DNA of 48,572 nucleotides from an uncultured Porphyromonadaceae bacterium (GTDB taxonomy: Bacteria > Bacteroidota > Bacteroidia > Bacteroidales > Muribaculaceae): assembly GCA_937901905.1 (NCBI GenBank), contig CALDIF010000057.1, positions 1 to 48,572 on the forward strand, written 5' to 3'. This document shows, in pieces, positions 1-8,303 of this stretch (the first letter of the stretch is position 1; each line of letters opens with the position of its first letter). Under the pieces are notes generated by a model. It saw only the letters and a list, made by a program, of their open reading frames with translations. It did no database searches and was not told the DNA's origin. A program made the translations under genes and the position numbers.

Positions 1-648
1 AGTAAGCGAGAGCAATCAAGTTCACTTGAATTGCCGAGCGAGAGCATTAAAGGCGCAGACAATAATGTTGAGGTTTATGAGGTTGAAGAATTTGACCTTT
101 CACTCTATGCCCTTAAAGGCTTCAATGGCAATCCCGCCGTGTATGTCGGCACTTATCACAAATATAATTGTGGTTCTTTGCGAGGTGTTTGGCTTGACCT
201 TACCACCTTTGCCGATTACGATGAGTTTTTGGCAGTGTGCCGTTACATTCACCGTGATGAGGTTTCGCCCGAGTTTATGGCGCAGGACTTCACGGACTTC
301 CCTCGCGAGTTCTACACTGAGGGATTTATGAGCGAGCGTGAGTTTGACGTTATTCAAGAGTTCGCCAAGCTCGATGATGAGGACAAAGAAGCCTTTGAGG
401 TCTATGTCGCAGCCTTTGGCAGCAGCCGTGATGATGTTTCGATTTTTGACAATTTCCGTGAAGCCTATTGCGGCAAGTGGTCGAGCGAAGAAGATTTTGC
501 CGAGTTCATTGTCGAGGAGTGCGGAATGTTGCACGGCACACCCGATTTCGTGAAAAATTACTTCGATTATTGTAGTTTTGCACGTGATTTGTTTATCGAT
601 ATTATTATTTCGACAGCGGATTTTGCTTCCGCCGCCTGTAAGCCGTAA
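1..648 (+). CDS. ardA: ArdA-family antirestriction protein, 5' end at window edge, 3' end frameshifted
   Basis: ArdA proteins are acidic DNA mimics that block type I restriction enzymes when a mobile element enters a cell. The family core YVGTYHKYN followed by GVWLDL is present near residues 38-58, and the protein is very acidic (many D/E, DDEDKEAFEVY). The frame is open to the first base and has no in-frame ATG before the core; TTG at 31 is the first possible start, so the true start may lie outside. The last residues read DLFIDIIISTADFASAACKP. In the next frame (600-641) the DNA reads YYYFDSGFCFRRL and then stops, which matches the usual ArdA tail, so one base seems lost near 598-608. Activity of this version is uncertain. 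Family call is firm; the frameshift is inference. Confidence 0.85.
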   Translation, partial: SKREQSSSLELPSESIKGADNNVEVYEVEEFDLSLYALKGFNGNPAVYVGTYHKYNCGSLRGVWLDLTTFADYDEFLAVCRYIHRDEVSPEFMAQDFTDFPREFYTEGFMSEREFDVIQEFAKLDDEDKEAFEVYVAAFGSSRDDVSIFDNFREAYCGKWSSEEDFAEFIVEECGMLHGTPDFVKNYFDYCSFARDLFIDIIISTADFASAACKP

Positions 649-664
649 GACATCGCCCACCGAG

Positions 665-690
665 AGAGCCGCAGCAATGCGGCTTTTCTC
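665..690 (+). terminator. Intrinsic terminator after ardA
   Basis: A six-base stem AGCCGC/GCGGCT (667-684, loop AGCAAT) is followed by TTTT. Outer GAGA/TCTC could extend it. It lies 17 nt after the ardA stop and would end that transcript. Confidence 0.55.
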
Positions 691-1229
691 ATTTATGGCG
701 GAACGTCAGCGACCGAAAACCCAAAAGGCAACCGGAAGAAGTTTGTACTTCATTAAATAATTCACCGAACTTTCTACGTGTTGATTGTAGCGTGCAAGCG
801 TAAAACTAAATCGGACATTTGGAACACTCTCACACGTCGGGCTTGTCACCGCACATCGCTCTGCATATTCCGCTCGGACGAAAAGGCGATTTTCTAAATC
901 GCTCCGCAGGGCATCGGGGGCTCTCAAGAGAGAAAAGCAAAGGAATTTTTCCTTTTTCAATCCTTAATTTATTGATTAACAAACAACTAACTTTTTCAAG
1001 TCTGGAAAAATGGAATTTTTAAGAAAAATTTCTTTGAAAAAATGGTGCTAATACGCTGATATAAGTGTTTTTCCGCCCTCTAAAAATCAAGAGATGAATT
1101 GTTAAAAATTCTCGACAAAACCAACATCAACAATCACCGCACATCATCATATATCGTTCAAACCGCTGTCGCCCGAAAGTGACAGCAGTTTGCAGAAACG
1201 GAATGATAACAGTCATCGGCGGAACTGAC
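691..1229. other. Intergenic stretch without a supported gene
   Basis: Short open frames occur on both strands but none resembles a known protein or has a credible start. The left part is GC-richer with several small inverted repeats (for example GGCGATTTTCTAAATCGCT near 884-903); 960-1100 is A+T rich. I see no promoter pair or RNA gene here. Confidence 0.4.
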
Positions 1230-1395
1230 TCAAAGCACACCATAATGCTTGCAGTAATGGAAGAACGTGCCGATGCCGATACGGCCATTGCCTCGCAGGA
1301 AACCGTCAAACTTTCGGTCGGTTTCCCGCTCGTTATATTTTGCATTTTGACCGCTAACGATGTGGAAGTATTTCTCGCCGATATGGTAAAAAACA
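1230..1395 (-). pseudogene. Remnant resembling a PriCT-type domain of a Bacteroidales primase/DUF3987 protein
   Basis: Read on the minus strand, this piece encodes GEKYFHIVSGQNAKYNERET, later RGNGRIGIGTFFHYCKHYG, then a TGA at 1230-1232. The pattern (KY/KYNE, then IGTFF.YC...G) is like the small alpha-helical domain that accompanies VirE/DUF3987 primase-helicase proteins of Bacteroidales. No start codon or continuation is visible. A DUF3987 N-terminal piece lies at 3348-3593 on the same strand, so both may come from one destroyed locus. The match is from memory of the pattern and is tentative. Confidence 0.4.
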
Positions 1396-1530
1396 TTTGC
1401 GTGACAGTGTTAATATAGAACATTGCAATACGTTGTTTATTAAGGCGTTAACTTTCCCATGCAAATCGAGCATAGTTTTAGTTTGCTGATTACAAGGCGT
1501 ATATGAGTTGAAATGCACTTACTTTTTGAT

Positions 1531-1562
1531 GTTGTACCATTATCGTTAATGTTGTAATTTTG
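1531..1562 (+). promoter_or_regulatory. Bacteroidales-type promoter for the DUF1848/methyltransferase pair
   Basis: GTTG (1531-1534), 20 nt, then TAATTTTG (1555-1562), fitting the -33/-7 consensus TTTG...TAnnTTTG. Transcription would start about 1570, some 60 nt before the ATG at 1629. Confidence 0.55.
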
Positions 1563-1628
1563 CAGTGTTTCAATAAAGATTTCCAATGAAATCGCATTGT
1601 TTATAAATAATTATTGTACTGTTGTAAT

Positions 1629-2603
1629 ATGGGAACGCTTAAGCATCAAAATATCATACTTTTGACAGAAAGCGGCAAGCTTGTGCCAGCACAGGCTCCC
1701 GTAATCATTTCGGCAAGTCGTGCGACCGATGTGCCGGCATTCTTCAGCAATTGGTTCTTTAATCGCTTGAAGTGCGGATATGTGAAATGGCGCAACCCCT
1801 TTAACGGTGTTGGCAGTTACGTTTCATTTGCCAACACTCGCTTTATCGTTTTTTGGTCGAAGAATCCGAAGCCACTGCTACCGCATCTCGCTGAGTTGAA
1901 AGAGCGGGGAATTGGATGCTATATCCAATTCACACTTAACAACTATGAAAATGAGGGACTTGAGCCGAATGTACCAGCATTGGTCGAGCGCATTGAGACT
2001 TTTCAACAGTTCGTTGATCAATTGGGTAGAGGAAGCGTAATATGGCGTTTTGATCCGCTCATACTCACTGACACAATCTCCATCGACAATTTGCTTGAGA
2101 AGATTGCACATATCGGCGACCAACTACGTGGCTACACTGACAAACTGGTTTTCAGTTTTGCCGATATTGCCACCTATCCCAAAGTGAGACATAACCTAAT
2201 TCGAGCCGGAGTGAAATATAGGGATTGGGATGAGGAACTGATGAATGAATTTACCTCGAAATTGAGCCGGATGAATCTTGAACGGTGGAACTATACACTC
2301 GCCACATGCGCCGAAAGCATAGCTATGGAGCAATATGGCATTGAGCACAACCGCTGTATTGACCCCGAGCTAATTGCGCGATTGGCTCCAGACGATTCAA
2401 CGCTTCAACAATTCCTCTACTCGGCAAAGAAAGATGGCGGGCAACGAAAATGGTGTGGATGCATATTGGCCAAAGACATCGGCAGCTACAACACTTGCGC
2501 CCACGGATGCAAATACTGCTATGCCAATACTTCTCCACAATCAGCCGCCCTCAATCTTAAACGTCATAGCCAAGATTCAGAAACCATAATACAATACATT
2601 TAA
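1629..2603 (+). CDS. DUF1848 family protein with a C-terminal CxxxCxxC cluster motif
   Basis: A 324-residue DUF1848 protein. Members are uncharacterised; the C-terminal cysteines suggest an Fe-S cluster. Near residue 280 it reads CGCILAKDIGSYNTC and then AHGCKYCYAN, where CAHGCKYC has the C-x3-C-x2-C spacing of radical SAM enzymes, unusual in sitting at the C-terminus. The N-terminal half has the family patterns IISASRATDVPAF, KWRNPFN and FWSKNP. I chose ATG 1629; the longer frame from 1614 begins with TTG and adds only MYCCN. The methyltransferase-like gene follows after 3 nt, so the two are almost surely co-transcribed. A decayed homologue of the C-terminal end lies at 10214-10395 on the other strand, again beside a methyltransferase remnant. 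Family is sure; activity unknown. Confidence 0.85.
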   Translation: MGTLKHQNIILLTESGKLVPAQAPVIISASRATDVPAFFSNWFFNRLKCGYVKWRNPFNGVGSYVSFANTRFIVFWSKNPKPLLPHLAELKERGIGCYIQFTLNNYENEGLEPNVPALVERIETFQQFVDQLGRGSVIWRFDPLILTDTISIDNLLEKIAHIGDQLRGYTDKLVFSFADIATYPKVRHNLIRAGVKYRDWDEELMNEFTSKLSRMNLERWNYTLATCAESIAMEQYGIEHNRCIDPELIARLAPDDSTLQQFLYSAKKDGGQRKWCGCILAKDIGSYNTCAHGCKYCYANTSPQSAALNLKRHSQDSETIIQYI

Positions 2604-2606
2604 CCG

Positions 2607-3347
2607 ATGAAAAACACACTTACATTTGAACAAATCATTCAGCATGCACATGCTCAAGTAGGATCAATGAGTGAAAGCAAAATTGAAGCTTTGACAAAAC
2701 AACTAGAAAATGGAAAGGGAATCTTAACATCGGAGGAGCAGATGATTTTATATCTCCATAAATATGGAACTATTCATCAAGCAAAACTTATGCAGGCTTT
2801 CGAACATATTCCTCATAAACTATGGATAGAGGGTGCTATTTCTTTAGTTGACTATGGATGCGGACAAGGCATTGCAGAGATGGTGCTTTCTGACTTTTTG
2901 CTATCTCAAAACATTGATAACGACGCCATAAAAGATATAACACTAATAGAGCCGTCTCGATCTTGTCTTATTAAATGCATAAAATATTTGGATGGGTTTT
3001 ATTATAACGCTGAAATAAAGCCACTTCTCATAGATGCATCTCATCTTAATCAAGACCACATAAAACCAAAATCGAATTATGTACTTCATATATTCTCCAA
3101 TGTATTGGACCTTGAAGAATTTGATTTCAAACCAATAATTGAGATTCTCAAGAATGATGTAACGCATAACAACATAATAGTGTGTGTAAGCCCATTTTAT
3201 CAGGAGGACATGAGAGGTAAACGCATGGATCTATTTGGAAACCAGCTTCAAGGGTATAAATGCGCATTCCGCTTTCAAAAGCACACTGATGATTGGGATA
3301 ATGACTATAGTTGTCAGATTAGAATCTATGTAAGTTCATATTATTGA
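2607..3347 (+). CDS. Class I SAM-dependent methyltransferase-like protein
   Basis: A 246-residue protein. Residues 80-90 read LVDYGCGQGIA, a good motif I for SAM binding, followed by a second strand with an acidic end, ITLIEPS, and a hydrophobic strand YVLHIFSNVLD that would be motif IV. The N-terminal 75 residues are helical, with no recognised domain. Similar DxGCGxG modules are known to me at the N-terminus of some Bacteroidales helicase-like proteins, but this one stands alone. Target (DNA, RNA, protein or small molecule) cannot be told. It is coupled to the DUF1848 gene 3 nt upstream. A copy of its first 20 or so codons, followed by a stop, survives at 10109-10201. The base composition is A+T-rich compared with the neighbours, suggesting transfer. 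Confidence 0.65.
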   Translation: MKNTLTFEQIIQHAHAQVGSMSESKIEALTKQLENGKGILTSEEQMILYLHKYGTIHQAKLMQAFEHIPHKLWIEGAISLVDYGCGQGIAEMVLSDFLLSQNIDNDAIKDITLIEPSRSCLIKCIKYLDGFYYNAEIKPLLIDASHLNQDHIKPKSNYVLHIFSNVLDLEEFDFKPIIEILKNDVTHNNIIVCVSPFYQEDMRGKRMDLFGNQLQGYKCAFRFQKHTDDWDNDYSCQIRIYVSSYY

Positions 3348-3593
3348 AACGCAAAACGCCTTCGCCCGAAAGTGATTAATGAACTTGCGGTCGGTAATCT
3401 TCACTCGTTTGCCTATTGCCGACGCAATCACGCTGAATACGGCGACGGTAGGGAACTCGATTGGACAGTGATAGACCCGCACGATCTCGCTGATGTACTG
3501 CTGCACCAGTTGGGGCAGTCCATCGATGGGCAGCTCAACGTCTTCATGAAGACGGAGCTTGCCGGTCTGGGGTTGTAATCTGTTAGTTTCCAT
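3348..3593 (-). pseudogene. DUF3987 protein, N-terminal fragment only
   Basis: From ATG 3593 the product reads METNRLQPQTGKLRLHEDVE, then LPQLVQQYISEIVRVYHCP and FSVIASAIGKRVKI, which is the standard start of Bacteroidales DUF3987 proteins, helicase-like proteins of mobile elements. The similarity ends near 3374, where the family would continue toward its Walker A motif. Instead the frame runs into unrelated sequence and stops at 3336, inside the end of the methyltransferase gene. A normal member has several hundred residues more. The break coincides with the edge of the DUF1848/methyltransferase module, so that insertion or a linked deletion probably destroyed it. It follows the HTH gene directly, the usual order. 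Confidence 0.7.
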
Positions 3594-3601
3594 AAGGCAC
3601 A

Positions 3602-3907
3602 TCACATTTTACAACCGGCCAGACGTTCGATGTCACTCTTGCGGTAGCGGCGCTTGCCGCCAATCTCCACCTTCTTGAGGATGCCGTTCTGGTCCCAACG
3701 GTAGAGCGTCATCTTCGACACCGACAACAGACGTGCAGCCTCGTCGACAGTTAACAACTGGTCGCTGCTGGCAGCGGCCTCAGCCTCAATCATGGCGATA
3801 GACTTTGCCCCGATTAAAATCTCCTGGGCAAATGCCTTCAGGTCCTCCAATGAAACTTGGATGATGATGTTACTCTCTGAATTCAATATGTTTTGAATGG
3901 TTGGCAT
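3602..3907 (-). CDS. Excisionase-like helix-turn-helix protein (HTH_17)
   Basis: About 101 residues. Residues 50-95 read LTVDEAARLLSVSKMTLYRW then GGKRRYRKSDIERL, the winged MerR/Xis-type HTH_17 fold used by excisionases and small regulators of Bacteroidales integrative elements. The N-terminal part (MPTIQNILN...VSLEDLKAFAQEIL) is the usual leading helix region. I prefer ATG 3907; an upstream ATG at 3925 adds only MERHKH. It lies just ahead of the DUF3987 fragment, the common pairing on such elements, where it probably regulates excision or the downstream gene. Whether it still has a partner integrase here (the gene at 8456-9844) is unknown. Confidence 0.8.
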   Translation of the reverse strand: MPTIQNILNSESNIIIQVSLEDLKAFAQEILIGAKSIAMIEAEAAASSDQLLTVDEAARLLSVSKMTLYRWDQNGILKKVEIGGKRRYRKSDIERLAGCKM

Positions 3908-4096
3908 ATGTTTATGGCGCTCCACTCGGTATGCCAGTCTACTGCGAGCGCATGTTCATATCTGACTCGCCATTGATAGGATGGCGCCTTCTCCGGCGTT
4001 ATCAAATGTGACGCTACAAAAGTACTATGTGCCTGGAAAATAGCAAAAGACACAAATTTGATTAGGTATTTAGTGCGCCCAATAAAACATTATTGT

Positions 4097-4104
4097 TACC
4101 TTTG
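4097..4104 (+). promoter_or_regulatory. -7 promoter element TACCTTTG before the IS1595-like gene
   Basis: TACCTTTG matches TAnnTTTG. The start codon at 4130 lies 25 nt downstream. A clear -33 TTTG at the right distance is lacking (TTTAG at 4069-4073 is nearest). Confidence 0.4.
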
Positions 4105-4129
4105 CATCGTACAATATCAGTCAACGCAT

Positions 4130-5005
4130 ATGAGCGACCAAGAATCCATATTTCTTCAAAGATTCAACAGTAATGATGAGTGCATTCATTATCTGGCGAA
4201 TATAAAGTGGCCAAACGAGAGTTTTGTATGTAAGAGATGTGGTAATGTTACTTTTCACAGAGGCAGAACACCATATTCTCGCAGATGTAACAAATGCAAG
4301 TATGATGAGAGTGTAACCGCCGGAACAATGTTTGAGAAACTGAAGTTTCCACTTTTAACGGCATTCTCCATCATCTATAAAATTGCCAACTCAAGCGAAG
4401 GGTGCTCTTCGGCTGAATTGGCAAGACAGTTCGGTTTGCAGCAAAAGACTTGCTGGGCTTTTAAGAAAAAGGTTCAGTATGCTATGGGGAAAATAACGCA
4501 AAAGAAACTTGTAGGCGATGTTGCCATTCGCATCTTGAACATCTATGACGAAGAGTCATCAACATGGTATTTTCAACAAACCAGGCCGAAACAACGAGTG
4601 GCAGTAGCCGTACAAATTAAAAAGAGGAGAGTAGAAAAAGCAATTGTCCAAGTCATAAATGAAGCAAAGGCAAAATACCTTAGGCCTTTCCTCAACCAAT
4701 CTATAGATCCATCAGCACATATATTAATGCTGGATGCGTATGGCTTCAAAGTCTTGCAAAAGGAATATCAGATAGAGTTCTTATCACCACGGACCAAAAG
4801 GATGCAACCTCTAATGGATTACTTCGCTGAACTGAAGTACTGGATAGGCAAGGAAAGGCACAACTGTTCCTACAACAATCTGCAAGGCTATCTCGACGAA
4901 TATAGCTACCGGTTTAATCATCACAAGAGACCACAGCGCAACTTTGAGGCCGTTATTCGATCGATGATGAAATTAGAGCATGGGAATCAAGCTAAGGATG
5001 AATAG
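4130..5005 (+). CDS. IS1595/ISXO2-like transposase relative with altered catalytic region
   Basis: About 291 residues. The N-terminus has the IS1595 zinc ribbon: CKRCGN near residue 45, then CNKCKYDESVTAGTMFEKLK, followed by the HTH-like SSAELARQFGLQQKTCWAFKKKV. The C-terminus keeps the family end YLDEYSYRFNHHKRP. Between them the usual catalytic landmarks are missing or changed: no V(E/D)DET segment (here KKLVGDVAIRILN), LDAYGF where TDEW/TDGY is expected, and LMDYFAELKYWI where N.IE.FWS.LKR is expected. I found no convincing terminal inverted repeats or target duplications around it. It could be a dead transposase or one recruited for another role. ATG 4130 is chosen because the promoter element lies at 4097-4104; the longer frame from 4058 would start upstream of it. 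Confidence 0.7.
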   Translation: MSDQESIFLQRFNSNDECIHYLANIKWPNESFVCKRCGNVTFHRGRTPYSRRCNKCKYDESVTAGTMFEKLKFPLLTAFSIIYKIANSSEGCSSAELARQFGLQQKTCWAFKKKVQYAMGKITQKKLVGDVAIRILNIYDEESSTWYFQQTRPKQRVAVAVQIKKRRVEKAIVQVINEAKAKYLRPFLNQSIDPSAHILMLDAYGFKVLQKEYQIEFLSPRTKRMQPLMDYFAELKYWIGKERHNCSYNNLQGYLDEYSYRFNHHKRPQRNFEAVIRSMMKLEHGNQAKDE

Positions 5006-5041
5006 TAGAAAAAAGAGAATTGTAGGGCCAAAATAATCAGA

Positions 5042-6547
5042 TTATTTGTTGAGGGTGTTGAGAATGGTGGTGGCTAGTTCCGGGTTGTGGAGGGTGATGA
5101 TGTTGTAGTTGGCACTATGGTAGCCGAGGATGGAGACGCTGCCGTACCACACTACCGAGCGGTCGAAGATGGCGCAGTTGAGTGTGAGATTATCTTTGAG
5201 GATTATTTGTGTGCCATGCATTTGCAGTCGCTCGGTATATTCATTGGCTTCTCTCGTTATAACGGCAATCTTGATGCCCTGTGTAGTCAGGTCAAGCAGG
5301 CGTGCCAAGATGTGTGAATTGCGGGTCGGTTTTACTTTTGGGCAGGCAATGACGAGGCTTCGTTTTACCTGCGATAGACTTCGCATGAAGGGGGTAAGGA
5401 ATGAGCGACCATCGTAAATCAGGCTGCTCTCGTCTTTAACCTCAGCAAAAAGTCCGTCGGGTCCAAGTGAGTATCCCACAGCGGCATAACCCTTGAGCCG
5501 ACGGCGGTACATCGCCTCGCAGAGAGGCACATTGATGTCGATATAGTCGTAGATATGCACCTCTTCCTTGCCCTCAAAATCGCGATGCAGTCGCCCTGCA
5601 TATTGTACAATGATCCCTTTCCACGACACCGGGAGAGCAAGAAATAGAGTGTCGAGGCGAGGGCAGTCAAACCCCTCGCCAATATATTTGCCTGTTGCAA
5701 CTATGACCAATGACTCATCGTCGGCGACATTGCGTAACTGCTCCATCTTCAACCGTTTCTCTTTTTGGCTTTCGGCTCCGACCAACGTAATGACGTTTCT
5801 GCAATGCGGTTGCAACATCTCGGCTAGAGTCGCTACATGCGCAGTGAGATTGGTGAGAACTATGGGCGAACGTTTTTCAGCAAGTGCGTGGCACACGTCC
5901 TCAACGATAAGGCGGTTGCGATGCTCGTCCTCGGCAAGTTGCTGAATGACGTTGGTATAATTGTCGTTGGCCTCGTCAATGCTTCGGAACGGTGTAAATC
6001 TCGGCATGAGTAGTCTTGTGAAACTTTGGCTTGCCATCTGTTGATGAGAATCGGACGTGAATCGAATCGGTCCGCATTGCATGAAGAAGATAGGCTGCAA
6101 TCCGTCTTTGCGAATTGGGGTGGCAGTGAGCCCATAGATACGCCCGGCTGTCACCTCTTTGAGAACGCGCTCAAAATTCACCGCCGATACATGATGACAT
6201 TCATCGACAATCACCAAGCCGTAGCCTTTGACGAATGGCTTCACTTCACCGTCAGTTACGCACGACTGCAAAAGCGCAATATCAACAATGCCATGCAGCG
6301 AGTTGCCGGAGGAACTTAGAGTCCCTATTGGTGACCACTTCTTTTTACGTCCGCGCTTATTGGGCTGTTCCTCTAGTTTGTGGTCAATGATTAGAAATTC
6401 CTCAAACTTTTGCTTCCACAGGTCGAGCAGTGCCTTGTTGTGAACCAGTATCAACGTGTTCACTCCAAACTGAGCGATTAATCCGATTGCAGTAACCGTT
6501 TTGCCGAAAGCAGTGGTGGCTGACAATATGCCATCCTTTTTGCACAT
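5042..6547 (-). CDS. DEAD/DEAH helicase, C-terminal part of a TOTE-type primase-helicase, 5' truncated
   Basis: An ATP-dependent nucleic-acid helicase (superfamily 2, SSL2/UvsW-like). Walker A is at residues 10-16 (TTAFGKT), the DEAD-box equivalent is VIVDECHHV, motif III is GLTATP, and motif VI is YAGRLHRD. The C-terminal 130 residues resemble a phospholipase D-like domain but lack the H and K of HKD (TLNCAIFDR). Bacteroidales relatives have several hundred extra N-terminal residues with an archaeo-eukaryotic primase domain (the TOTE conflict system); here Walker A is almost at the start, so that part is missing. Upstream of ATG 6547 the frame stays open (LLKSTRLLND) up to the stop codon of the AlbA gene at 6587-6589, which is in the same frame. 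The break therefore lies near 6586. Probably a non-functional or modified fragment. Confidence 0.75.
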   Translation of the reverse strand: MCKKDGILSATTAFGKTVTAIGLIAQFGVNTLILVHNKALLDLWKQKFEEFLIIDHKLEEQPNKRGRKKKWSPIGTLSSSGNSLHGIVDIALLQSCVTDGEVKPFVKGYGLVIVDECHHVSAVNFERVLKEVTAGRIYGLTATPIRKDGLQPIFFMQCGPIRFTSDSHQQMASQSFTRLLMPRFTPFRSIDEANDNYTNVIQQLAEDEHRNRLIVEDVCHALAEKRSPIVLTNLTAHVATLAEMLQPHCRNVITLVGAESQKEKRLKMEQLRNVADDESLVIVATGKYIGEGFDCPRLDTLFLALPVSWKGIIVQYAGRLHRDFEGKEEVHIYDYIDINVPLCEAMYRRRLKGYAAVGYSLGPDGLFAEVKDESSLIYDGRSFLTPFMRSLSQVKRSLVIACPKVKPTRNSHILARLLDLTTQGIKIAVITREANEYTERLQMHGTQIILKDNLTLNCAIFDRSVVWYGSVSILGYHSANYNIITLHNPELATTILNTLNK

Positions 6548-6586
6548 GTCATTAAGAAGGCGGGTGCTTTTCAGGAGAAGTAGATG

Positions 6587-8239
6587 TTATTCATCCCAAA
6601 TATATCTTGTTGCTCTCGCTTTACCTATAGACCTCAACAAATGCTTTTTTACCAAAGAGTCCACTAAATTCCGAACTTGTTTTTGGGTCAATTTGCCTGA
6701 AAATGCTGACACATAGTCGCTCATAGCAGCTTCGCCATTTCTTCTCGTGACATTATAAATAATTAAAATGTGGTGGATGTCAAGTTCATTTGAAACTGCT
6801 TGAACTTTTGGTTTAAAACTTAAATATCGTTCACTTAGCGTATAACGGAAGTATTCGTCTTTTACTATCAACCCCTTACTCAACAATTTGTCTAAACTAT
6901 TTTGAGAGGATACCTCACTATTCCCCTGCCAAATTTGATATAGAGCTAACCAATCAAAGACATTTGGGGCATCTTCCGGTTGTTTGCACCGGCGGCAAAT
7001 ATCTTGAGCAAACAAATAGAAAGCATCATCGGAAATATGGGCATAAAGCCGCAAGCATACTTGGTAATCATCGGTCAGTGAGAAGTCGGGAAGTGGTTTC
7101 CCTTCTTTAATAGAGTTCTCAAACATGATATCAATTCCTTGACCGCTACGCTCTATCAGTCCCGTTTTTTCAATAACTTCGGCCATGAGACGACTTCGGG
7201 GGGAACTGTTTACCGTGAGCAAATTCCCAAGGTTAACACCATAGGGGAATCCACCAGGATTTGTGATTTCCAACATATCAGGGTATATCTTAATGAAAAT
7301 GTCGGACCTCATCTGCAGACTCCGATGAATCATGGCATTAATAATTGCTTCGCGAACAGATTCCCTGTTGAATGCCGGGCAATCTATGATTTGCGGAAGT
7401 GCATTAACGTGTAGTAACGGGTTTGATGCAGGCTGGTTAATATAGCTCCAAATCTTATCTACAGCTATAAACAATGGTAAGCGGTATTCTTGTCGGGCAG
7501 CATAACGCACTTGGCTGTGGCTATTACGATACTCAACTACAACATTAGCTTGTGGCAAAAATTTGGTTATTGCTTCCTCTTTTCCCAGAAGCAATAATGC
7601 GGCATATTTCAATTTTCCATTATCATCAATCAGCAATAAGTCATTTAGTAACTGTTTCAATGGGGTAGTGAAGATGCTGTTCTTTTTTCGTTTGTCAAAT
7701 ATCAACTCACGCATTTCTTGCACAGCTTCTGTGTCTAAATCATCCATTGTCAAGCCTTCACAAATCCTAGCTGAAAAGTCAGGATCTTGCTCGCTGATAA
7801 TGGAAAAGTATTCAGCATCGTCCATCTCTCGGAGACTTTCTCCCACCCTCATAAGAGGAACTCCTTCAAATCTCAACGCTTTCCCTATGGGGCGTGATGG
7901 AACGTTGATAACCAATACACGATTGTCCTGTTCATCATATAGCTCTTCACTCCTCACCCGAATATGGAGTCGTTCGTATACTTCGTCCTCAAATGCGCCT
8001 ACTTCTCCCTGTGCGAAGTCACTTCCTGTTACTTGGTGGGGATATGCATCCTCCATGCCCAAGACCAAGCGTCCACCTTTTTCATTAGCCAACGCTACAA
8101 TATAACCAAGTACACAACGTCTTCTTTCCTTTGGGTCGGTTTTCTGACCTCCTGCAAAAGGAAAGTTGTGTTTGGCCCTCTTAAATTCAACGTGGTCTTC
8201 TCTTTCACGCAATAATCTTAATTCATCTAATCTTGCCAT
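6587..8239 (-). CDS. AlbA_2 (Schlafen-like) and HATPase-type ATP-binding protein
   Basis: A 550-residue protein of the group long annotated as putative RecG-like transcriptional regulators. The AlbA_2/Schlafen domain is at residues 1-160 (EREDHVEFKRA, ALANEKGGRLVLGMED, then RVGESLREM). The GHKL-type ATPase region follows around 270-400 (REAIINAMIHRS, MLEITNPGG, then GQGIDIMFE), and the tail is winged-helix like. Length is normal for the family. AlbA_2 domains of this type are common in phage-defence and mobile islands, with poorly known biochemistry. Its stop at 6587-6589 is followed in the same frame by the truncated helicase. It reads away from the integrase 217 nt upstream and is probably expressed from TATATTTG at 8296-8303. 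Confidence 0.8.
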   Translation of the reverse strand: MARLDELRLLREREDHVEFKRAKHNFPFAGGQKTDPKERRRCVLGYIVALANEKGGRLVLGMEDAYPHQVTGSDFAQGEVGAFEDEVYERLHIRVRSEELYDEQDNRVLVINVPSRPIGKALRFEGVPLMRVGESLREMDDAEYFSIISEQDPDFSARICEGLTMDDLDTEAVQEMRELIFDKRKKNSIFTTPLKQLLNDLLLIDDNGKLKYAALLLLGKEEAITKFLPQANVVVEYRNSHSQVRYAARQEYRLPLFIAVDKIWSYINQPASNPLLHVNALPQIIDCPAFNRESVREAIINAMIHRSLQMRSDIFIKIYPDMLEITNPGGFPYGVNLGNLLTVNSSPRSRLMAEVIEKTGLIERSGQGIDIMFENSIKEGKPLPDFSLTDDYQVCLRLYAHISDDAFYLFAQDICRRCKQPEDAPNVFDWLALYQIWQGNSEVSSQNSLDKLLSKGLIVKDEYFRYTLSERYLSFKPKVQAVSNELDIHHILIIYNVTRRNGEAAMSDYVSAFSGKLTQKQVRNLVDSLVKKHLLRSIGKARATRYIWDE

Positions 8240-8295
8240 TTTGTTTAAAGGATTGAAGAATTTATCAACAGGTGATTATATCTGCTTTCGCGATG

Positions 8296-8303
8296 CAAAT
8301 ATA
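8296..8303 (-). promoter_or_regulatory. -7 promoter element TATATTTG for the AlbA gene
   Basis: The plus strand reads CAAATATA, i.e. TATATTTG on the minus strand, 57 nt ahead of ATG 8239. No clear TTTG was found 19-21 nt further upstream. Confidence 0.4.

Noticed and set aside
1179..1418. 79-codon plus-strand open frame
   Set aside because: Antisense to the PriCT-like remnant; no known pattern.
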